A stretch of DNA of 64,000 nt from Lophium mytilinum. Lineage: Eukaryota; Ascomycota; Dothideomycetes; Mytilinidiales; Mytilinidiaceae. Position 1 is the stretch's first letter; every line of letters begins with the position of its first letter. The stretch lies in assembly GCA_010093605.1 (NCBI GenBank), contig MU004190.1, forward strand, positions 1,437,484 through 1,501,483, read 5' to 3'. Positions 56,498-64,000 of the stretch are shown here, piece by piece. The notes beneath the pieces were generated by a model. The model had not been told where the DNA came from and did not search any database. It saw nothing but the letters and a program-made list of their open reading frames with translations. A program made the translations under genes and the position numbers.

Positions 56498-58788
56498 ATG
56501 TCTTCCACCGTAACTCTTACTGCATCAACACCGACCATTGCTCCATTCAGCGAAATCAAAAACGCTCAGACACACAATACCAAGAGTCAATTCAATGCGA
56601 CCGGTGAAAGCAAGAAGCCATCCTGGTCTTTAGACAAGAATGGCAGATTTGCTGATTGCCCGGGTGGTCTGTTTGATTTCACTCCCTGATTTGAACGTAG
56701 CTGATCCGTGTCTAGACATCAGTGAATTCCTAATACCCGACCACGCAGGCGCCAGCACTACAACAAACGCACTCCAGTGGAGAGCAAAGAAAACTTACGC
56801 TGCTATCGCTGCGTTGGGCCTCACATTGTTCTATGGGTCAGAAAACCCAAAGCTGCGAACCGCTGGAATAAGCTTGCTCTTTCCTGGCGCAGGATACCTT
56901 GCCGTTGGCGGTGTCCTTGGGTACAGCGGCTTTCTTATTACGGCGGCTCTTTTTCCACTTTGCATGGTGGCTTGGTTTGGTGCTGGTGGATTGGCATTTC
57001 CGCTTGCTGACTGGATTTTCTCCGGGCTCATTGCGACTTATTTTGCAGGGCCCCAGCTTGTCGAGTCCTCCGCCGTTACGACGCTGGGTCTCGTTGGAGT
57101 CGTTTATACGTATTTGGCCACACGATCCAGCTGTGAAGAGGCCGCTGAAGTTGAAAAGAAAGCTCGACGAAATGACCTTCTCCATAAAGCAAACAAGAAA
57201 TGGGAAGTCGAGACCACCATGGCTGGTCCCCCCGGATCTCGAGAGTTGACACTGGACCAGCTTCGTTTCCTGCAATGGATCCTGGAGCTTGCGATGCAAG
57301 ACCATGACGACTATTCCAACATGACTAATATCGACCAGTTCCAGCCTGCTGCGTTTCGCTACCAGCTCTACGAATTTGTAAATTGCCTGGGGACTTACCA
57401 ATGCCACTATGCTCCAAATTTTCATGGATACCTATCGGCCGCTCAGCGGAATGCGATCGAGAAGTCTATCACTCCCAAGGTACTTGGGTTCTGGCGATGG
57501 GAGAGTCTTTGGGGAAAGTTTACCACCGTAAGTCAGCTGCTGCTCCTCTCTGCACGAGACGTTCTAAGTAGTATGAGAATTACGACCCGGTCATCAAAGA
57601 TAACATTATGGTAACCGGGTTTCTGGCTCTCGCAATTGGCCTTTACCAGCGAAATACTGGAGACACACGCTATTCAAAGCAGAAGGCGCTAGACATGAAA
57701 ATCACGGACCAGAAGTCCTACAAGCATGACTATCACTCACTGTACAAAGCTCTTATCAACAATTGGTCTGAAAGCAAGTTTGTCTTGTATCCGTGCGAGG
57801 TGAGTCTAAAAACATCCATCATCCATGCCGCCACAGTGTTCTAATGGAGATACAGCCAAATTGGATATATAGCATGTGTAACTTGGAATCTTACGCCGGG
57901 GCTACAGTGTATGAAGACATATACCCAACTGAAAGAAGCCAGCAGTTTCTCCAAGACTTTTACCGGCATTTCGAAGAAGACTTCTTCACCCAAGGTGGAT
58001 CTTGCATACCAATCAAGAGCGCGATAACAGGATTCACGATTCCTGGTCTCTGTGGAAGCATGGCAGACACTTCCAATAGCCTGTTTTGCTCCCCTTTCAT
58101 GCCGACGCTCGCGAAACGGATCTGGCTCATCACGAAAGAGGAAAATGTACGTTTCGATCAGGACGGAAAGATTGATATCATCAACCTCAAAGGCGCCGAT
58201 GTCATAGACGGCGGAAACTATGAGAAGAACTCCCGTGGCCCTCTGGGTGTGTTTGCGATTACAGCCGCCGAGTGGGGCGACAAGAAGGTATCGGAGGCCT
58301 GCTTGAAACGAATTGACGAGGAGTTTGCGCCTGTCGAAGTCACCCCGAAGACTGGATCTAAGAGGAACAAAGGAATGGGGACTACCACATCTGGCATGCT
58401 GACGAGAGCTCGTTTCATGGATGGGGGAGATTGGGCCAGCCTCGTCAGACACGGACCTGCAAAGACCGCTCTTGCCGGTCCTGTGCTTGATTCAGCACCG
58501 TACCCGCAAGTATTGGTTGCGAAGGCGTTCTCGCACACTTCTAAGGTAGCTTACTCGTCGCTCAACCTAAGAGCATCAAATTGACAGCCATCCCAGGATC
58601 TTGAGCTTGTGCTCTACAACGGCAAAGAAGAGGGCGTTTTCCAGCTCGGATTAACGAAGCTGCAGCCAGGCGTTACATACACCGGGCTGCCTGGACAGAC
58701 CATTACCGCTGACGGTGCTGGAAACGCTGAGTTGTCTGTCGCTCTCAATGGGCGAACACGCATCCACTTGCAGCCCATTGCTCAGTGA
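56498..58788 (+). CDS. Membrane protein with a linalool dehydratase/isomerase-type domain
   Basis: Exons 56498-56663, 56749-57527, 57572-57799, 57856-58545 and 58588-58788; 687 residues. Residues 1-60 are polar. About residues 65-190 contain several membrane segments (AAIAALGLTLFYGS, LLFPGAGYLAVGGVLGYSGF, ITAALFPLCMVAWFGAGGLA, TLGLVGVVYTYLATR). The C-terminal two thirds resemble the alpha/alpha-barrel of bacterial linalool dehydratase/isomerase: YDPVIKDNIMVTGFLALAIG, then YPCEPNWIYSMCN, which is joined exactly across an intron. Cys390 and Cys399 keep the nine-residue separation of active-site Cys171 and Cys180 in the bacterial enzyme, and the CEP motif is shared. The tail (GKEEGVFQLGLTKLQPGVTY) looks like a beta-sandwich. 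The reaction in this fungus is unknown; hydration or dehydration of an isoprenoid or other alkenol is an inference. Intron 1 has a weak GTGGTC donor, so the extreme N-terminus is less certain. Confidence 0.82.
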
Positions 58789-59189
58789 TTGGGATCAGGG
58801 GCCAATCAATGGGGATAGAAATGAGGGGAATGGTTCTTGTTGATAGTTTGCCGCGCCGAGGGTAGTTTTTGATGGTAGTTGCTGCGTGTACAATTGCTGA
58901 TGGCACTGAGATTTGCCCCTCTTTTCGCGCATCTCAATACGAGTAGTGTGCACCCCTGGATAAACTCTCAGTGAGGCTTGCATGACTCGAGTAGAATAGG
59001 TAGTTCACCCCACAAATATCCCAGTTGCGCCACAATTTCCCCACACTCCGGAATATACTGAGGACCTGATGGAGAAATAGTAACATAGCCCCCGTACCCA
59101 GCTAAGTAACTCGAGTATCCCATGTTCGGGTGCTTACACAGCTCTAATGCTTCGCACATACCTTTTGCACCCCTATAGTAAAGCAGTGT
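58789..59189. other. 3' flank of the LinD-like gene up to the RIP boundary
   Basis: Ordinary-composition DNA for about 400 bp, then an abrupt change near 59190. No gene supported. Confidence 0.4.
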
Positions 59190-62100
59190 AATATTTCTAA
59201 TTACGTAATATAAGAATTTTAAAAATAATAGATATTAATTCTATATAGAAATCTAGCTAGGCTATATATATTAGAGAGGCCTATATAGGCCTTAATTATA
59301 CTAGATCTATATAGAAAAGTATTTCTATAGTAGATCTATATATTATATATATAATATCTAAATATTAACTATATATTAAGAATTCTATATTTTCTTCTTC
59401 TAGATTTAATTTACTATTAAATTATATTTATAATAGTATATTATGCTTACTACTTTACGCTATATATTATTAGTATATTAGGCTATTAGCTTCTTTAGAA
59501 GCTTTAAAGCTTCTAGAGGTATATAATACTATAAAAAGTATATTAGTAGGTAGTAATATTATAGTAATATTACCTAAGAGGGGTTTAGAATTCTTTAGAG
59601 GTCTACTACTATATTAGTAGGGGATAATAAAGGTATTAGAATATTTAATAGCTTAATAGTAAGAAAGAATTAGAAGAGATTATAAAGTATTTATAATAGA
59701 GGGAATTATAAAGTAATATAAATATTAGCATGCTAGCGTATATTAGGTTCTAATATATAATTAAAGCTATAATAGCTAATAATAGGCTTATTAGAAATCT
59801 TATAAAGTTTCTTATAATCTAGTAAGAAGCTTATAATATTATATAGATTTAAGAAGCTATTAGTATATTATAGAGTAGTAAGTAGTAATTTAAAAGTAAT
59901 AAATTTAAGAATCTAGAGTATATATAAGGCCTTCTTAATACTCTTATACTTTTTCTTCTATACTTAACTTTCTTCTTTAAGGTTTAAGCTTCTCTTATCT
60001 TTAAAGATTTATTAAAGACTTTTATAGCTTCTCTTTTTATTACTATTATCTTTCTTTATTAATTCTTTTATTAGAACTCTCTCTCTCTTAGCTTCTAGGC
60101 TATTTCTTCTTACTCTAAGTTAGTATTATAATATTACTTAATACCTAGCTAGGTTCTATAGCCTCTAGCTTACTCTATTTAGAAAGAGGTAGAGATAGAG
60201 GTAATAATTCTTTAAACTCTAGCTATAGTTATAAGGTTCTATACTCTTATAAATTCTTAGGTATTTTAGCTTATAAAGCCTTATAGGCCTATAGTAAGTT
60301 TTTAATAATAGTTTAGCTTTTTCTCTTAATAAAGCTAATAAGATCTAGTTACTATTATACTTATATTAATTATTAACCTTCTAATAGTCTAGAGGTTCTA
60401 TAATCTATACTATATATAGCTAATAGCCTTTAATAACCCTATTCTACTTTCTTAAGCCTTCTAATACTATACTATAGCTTCTAATTATCTAAACTATACT
60501 AAATACCCCCTAAAGTTTAAAGATAGTAGTAGAGCTTAAAGAAATATACTACTTTAAGAGTTTCTTAGTAATATTAGAGATAATAAACTAATTTTAAATA
60601 AAAACTATAGCTATACTTTACGCTTTATAGGGCTTCTTAAATAGTATTTAGGCTTAAGAGTAGATTATAGTAAGAATTTTAGAGCTTTTTCTACCTTTAG
60701 GGCCTATAACTACTACTTAAGAATATTCTTAGAAGGCTATTAGTTTAGTAAATATATTTAGGCTTATAATCTAGATAGTTCTTCTCTCTACTAAGGATTC
60801 TATATAGAATATTATTAGCAGAGTAGTAAGAAAACTTATTTATTCTAAGGTAAGTTTAGCTTTACTTTTAGAGTATTTTAGAACTTAGCTAATATCTATT
60901 ATAGAAGAGTAGACTCTAATAGCTTATTAGAAGACTACTAGGGCTTATATTTAATAAGGTTACTATAATATTACTAAGTTTATATCTTCTCTTTATAACT
61001 AAGAATCTTTTAAGAACCTAACTAAAAATATAGTATACTTAGCCTTAGCTATATAGCTACTAATAGAATTAATTTAAAGAAAGACTACTATACTACTATA
61101 TAATCTAGATATTTCTTATACTTCTATTTCTTTAATAGCTTAATATTACCTATAGGGCTCTAGTAGTACCTCTACTTAGGCTTTTAGTTTAAGATCTAGC
61201 TTTTAGTAATTATCTATAGCTATATTAGGTTTAGAAAATATAGCTACTTTAGATTCTAGTACTTAAGGTCTAAAGTAATACTCTCTAACCTTTTCTACTT
61301 AGCCTTTAACTTCTCTAACTTCTTTAACCTCTTATTATTCTTCTTTAGGTTCTCTATAGTGCTTTTAAGAGTCTACTTCTAATATACTATTAAGCCGCCG
61401 CTTATCCTAGTTATCTATTAGTAATAATAATAACTCTACTAGAGAGACCCCTCTAAACTCTACTTAGTATTAGATAGGCTCTCTAAATACTATTCTCTAG
61501 AAGAATAGAGCTAGTAAGTATAGCTAAAATATATTAACTTAGAGTGCGCCTCTAAAATAGCCTTAGAAGAATAATAATAGCTATTCTAGTAGTAATAGTA
61601 ACTATAGAAGTTCTAGTAAAAGAAGTTCTAGTAGTAGAATAGCTACCTAGAAGAACTAAGAGTATATTAGCTTAGCTAGTATTAGTAGAAAAGCGTTAAT
61701 TTTCCCTCCCCTTCTAGATATAAGAAGGGTTAAGTATAATAGAAGTATAAGCTTAGCTTAGTTAATCTCTAATATAGATTCTTAAATTTATTATCTTTTT
61801 AATTCTCTAAAGATAAAATATAGCTAAATAAGTAATAATAAAGAATTAAATACTTAAATCTAAATTAATAAAGAAAATCTAGGTAATAAATATATAGAGT
61901 TCTTTTAATACTCTATTAGCTTAAAATAGAAGCGCTATTTAAGCTCTCTTATACTTTCTTCTGCGCAACTCTATATTAAGAGCTTAGGTGGGTTATATTA
62001 TAGATATATTAAAATTACTATCTAAATCTAACTTATAATTACTACTAGTATTCTTATTATCTTTAATATCTATTATACTAGTATTACTACTAGAGGAGCT

Positions 62101-62629
62101 CTCTAATTAAATATTAGAGTTAGTATTCTTATCTAAGGACTTATTATTTATGCGTATTTTAGTATTCTTAGCTCTTAAGTTAATCTCTTTATTCTATAGC
62201 TTTATAGTATTATTAGTTTAAATAATAGTATTACCCCTTAGCCGCATAATAATAGTATCTTTATTATACTTATTATTATCTTAGTATATAGTATTAGGTA
62301 ATTAGGTAGTAGTATTTATACTCTTAAGTATTCTATTACTATCTTAAGCTATTTCTAATAGTTCCCTATTATTAGTATCTATAGCTAGTACTAATATATT
62401 ATTAGGTTATTCTATAGGTGCTGCGTAATTACTAGTTCTCTATAGAATATTAAGCTTATCTTAACTTATCTCTAGCTTATATATATAAACTTTCTAATAG
62501 GTATTTATAGTAGTCTTATTTATATCTTTATATTATATAACTATAAAGCTAGTAACCTATACTAGTATAATAGTTAATTAACTCTTTTTAGGTCCCTTTT
62601 TCTTAGTAGCCCGTTATTAGGGCTTAAGG

Positions 62630-62818
62630 TTGGAACGTTGGAATTATTAGATTAAATAGTATTAATATTAATAAAAGATAAATACAAGAGAGGAAGAGGT
62701 TTCTAGGACGGACGTTATAATAACCTAAAGGGCGGAGTAATATTTACCTATTCTATAGAGCCTCTATTACGTAACCTCTAGTTATGTATTATGCGCAATT
62801 ATATAGCTATAATACGTC
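62630..62818 (-). repeat. Possible LTR of the gypsy remnant
   Basis: On the minus strand a purine tract (AGAGGGGGGAGA, at about 62818-62829) lies where a polypurine tract would be, directly before this stretch. The stretch keeps more GC than its surroundings (GGACGGACG, AAAGGGCGGAG) and would end near TTGGAACGTTGGAA. Terminal TG/CA cannot be verified after RIP, and the second LTR lies outside the window. Confidence 0.35.
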
Positions 62819-63030
62819 TCCCCCCTCTAAAGAAGCCCCCTAATTAAAGCTTTTATAAGAGAGAGTCCTTTCTATACTAGAGTATTTATAACCGCTTAAA
62901 TATCTATTAAATAAAGTGCCTAATTATATTTTAGTTGTAAGTAAATAAAGGAAATAAATTAATTTATAGAGAATTACTTATCCTTTCTATTTTTATGCAG
63001 CCTACTATAGCCTTACTATTTTAGTATAGC

Positions 63031-63150
63031 AGTATTACTATGCGCCGTCTTACTATGCGCAGTATTACTATATATAGTATTGCTATACGCAGTGTTGCTA
63101 TATATAGTATTACTATACGTAGTATTACTATGCGCAGTATTACCGTCTTA
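63031..63150 (+). repeat. 15-bp minisatellite, eight units
   Basis: Eight consecutive 15-bp units of AGTATTACTATGCGC and close variants (AGTATTACTATATAT, AGTATTGCTATACGC, AGTGTTGCTATATAT, CGTCTTACTATGCGC), in perfect register from 63031. Confidence 0.85.
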
Positions 63151-63389
63151 TTATTTATTTAAACTAGGGCCGGCTATAATAGGGCTATAAGAAGCTATAT
63201 AGCCTTTATAGCTACTAGCCTACTACTAGGTACTTATAATAATCTGCGCTGTTTCGCATTAATTATTATACATGTCTACGGTTAGGCCTTCTTAATAAAT
63301 TAATTTAACCGCCGGTCTAGTAATTAAATTATATAGCTTCTATAATATTAGTTATATAGAGGTCTATAGCGGCAAGAATAGTAGCTAAG

Positions 63390-64000
63390 GTTAGCTCCTA
63401 GTCTAATAGTAGTTAGAATAATAGGTAAGAGTCTAGTTTCTTAGGGTACTAGTAGTAGAAATCTATAATAAGATATAGATAACTATTAGCGTAATTATAG
63501 TTATTCTATTACGGCTTATTATTCTATCTAATAAACTTAATCTTATATTATAATATACCCCTTTTTCTAGTAGTAGAATTAAGATATCTTCTATCTAGGC
63601 GGCTATCTATAACTTCTTTAGCATTGCCTTTCTAGTACGTAGGTATTATCTTAATAGGGGGAGGCTTAGGATTGCATTATTCTTTTATAGAAACGGCGTT
63701 AGCTAGATAGAGAAGCTATAGATAGAATACTAGATAGATATTCTCTATACCTTTTAGTAGGTTAAGCTTATACGCGCTTCTATTTTTATAGCTCTCTAGA
63801 ATCTTAAAGGGGCCTAGCTTCTTAAAGTTAAGCTTCTTATTTAGGCGCGTGGTTTTAATAAAGCGTCTATCTAATATAACTTAATTACCTAGGTAATATA
63901 TATAAGCTAGTTACTATCCTGCGTTAGTATATTTCTTTTACTTAGCCTAGGCCTACTTAATTTCCGTATAGAGAAACGCGCGTAATTTATCTATTCTAGT
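63390..64000 (-). mobile_element. Ty3/gypsy chromovirus remnant (integrase end and chromodomain), truncated by the window edge
   Basis: The minus-strand translation, reading through stops and at least one frame change, contains LDRRFIKTTRLNKKLNFKKL followed by GPFKILES and AYKLNLL (about 63720-63880), the C-terminal integrase region of Ty3/gypsy elements. Beyond it (about 63415-63620) another frame reads KEVIDSRLDRRYL, GIL-YKIKF, ANSYLYLIIDFYY-YPKK, which fits a chromodomain. Several TAG/TAA codons sit where Trp or Gln codons are expected, as RIP would produce. The element continues past 64000. Confidence 0.7.

Larger units (their letters stand above)
59190..64000. repeat. AT-rich RIP-degraded repeat block
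   Basis: From about 59190 to the window end the sequence is dominated by TA dinucleotides. CA and TG are almost absent over long runs (for example 59640-59720). All frames are saturated with stops; no open frame longer than about 60 codons remains. This is the signature of repeat-induced point mutation, a Pezizomycotina defence that converts CpA to TpA in duplicated DNA. Only the right part can be identified (gypsy remnant, see below); the rest is unidentified transposon debris. Confidence 0.9.

Noticed and set aside
59990-61260. Possible pogo/DDE transposase on the minus strand
   Set aside because: Isolated residue patterns looked suggestive, but no catalytic motif or consistent frame could be found after RIP; left as unidentified repeat debris.

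Overview
The window is nuclear DNA of a filamentous ascomycete (Pezizomycotina). The evidence is many short GT-AG introns of about 48-108 bp with CTAAC/CTGAC-type branch sites, one gene per transcript on both strands, families typical of moulds (F-box/2EXR-like proteins, DHA1 and DHA2 drug/amino-acid transporters, a BYS1-type secreted protein, calpain, fungal amidase) and a right end degraded by repeat-induced point mutation (RIP). A Dothideomycete is my best guess from the F-box families, but that is inference. Exon limits below were joined by hand from frame, splice-site and family-motif agreement. No tRNA, rRNA or CRISPR array was seen. LAYOUT. 0.4-6.0 kb: an M20D amidohydrolase, two unrecognised proteins and an F-box protein. 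6.35-8.2 kb: a tandem array of about 15 diverged ~120-137 bp units, several of which can fold into a long hairpin. 9.0-11.1 kb: a membrane protein of unknown role and a BYS1-like secreted protein. 11.1-13.5 kb: no supported gene. 13.5-18.1 kb: a seven-exon calpain-like protease and a small F-box gene on the minus strand. 18.1-22.5 kb: intergenic DNA with several degenerate tandem repeats around a small SH3-domain gene. 22.6-27.7 kb: a 1706-residue coiled-coil protein. 28.6-32.7 kb: two minus-strand MFS transporters (DHA1 and DHA2 types). 33.3-34.3 kb: a secreted protein, divergent from the DHA2 gene. 35.2-42.6 kb: two paralogous F-box/2EXR-like genes in opposite orientation, a remnant of a third C-terminus, a seven-exon F-box gene and an aquaporin. 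44.9-46.1 kb: a membrane-anchored alpha/beta hydrolase. 47.4-52.7 kb: a zinc-finger/poly-Q protein and an ABC-F ATPase. 53.2-58.8 kb: an amidase and, divergent from it, a fungal protein with the linalool dehydratase/isomerase fold. 59.2-64.0 kb: very AT-rich, RIP-mutated repeats including a Ty3/gypsy chromovirus remnant on the minus strand. HOW THE GENES RELATE. I see no biosynthetic cluster or shared pathway. The genes read as an ordinary mix of housekeeping and accessory functions, becoming more accessory towards the RIP block. Candidates for shared regulation are two divergent pairs: DHA2 transporter/secreted protein (616 bp apart) and amidase/LinD-like enzyme (about 1.3 kb apart). The two most unusual features are the hairpin-bearing tandem array at 6.35-8.2 kb and the membrane-anchored LinD-like enzyme at 56.5-58.8 kb.
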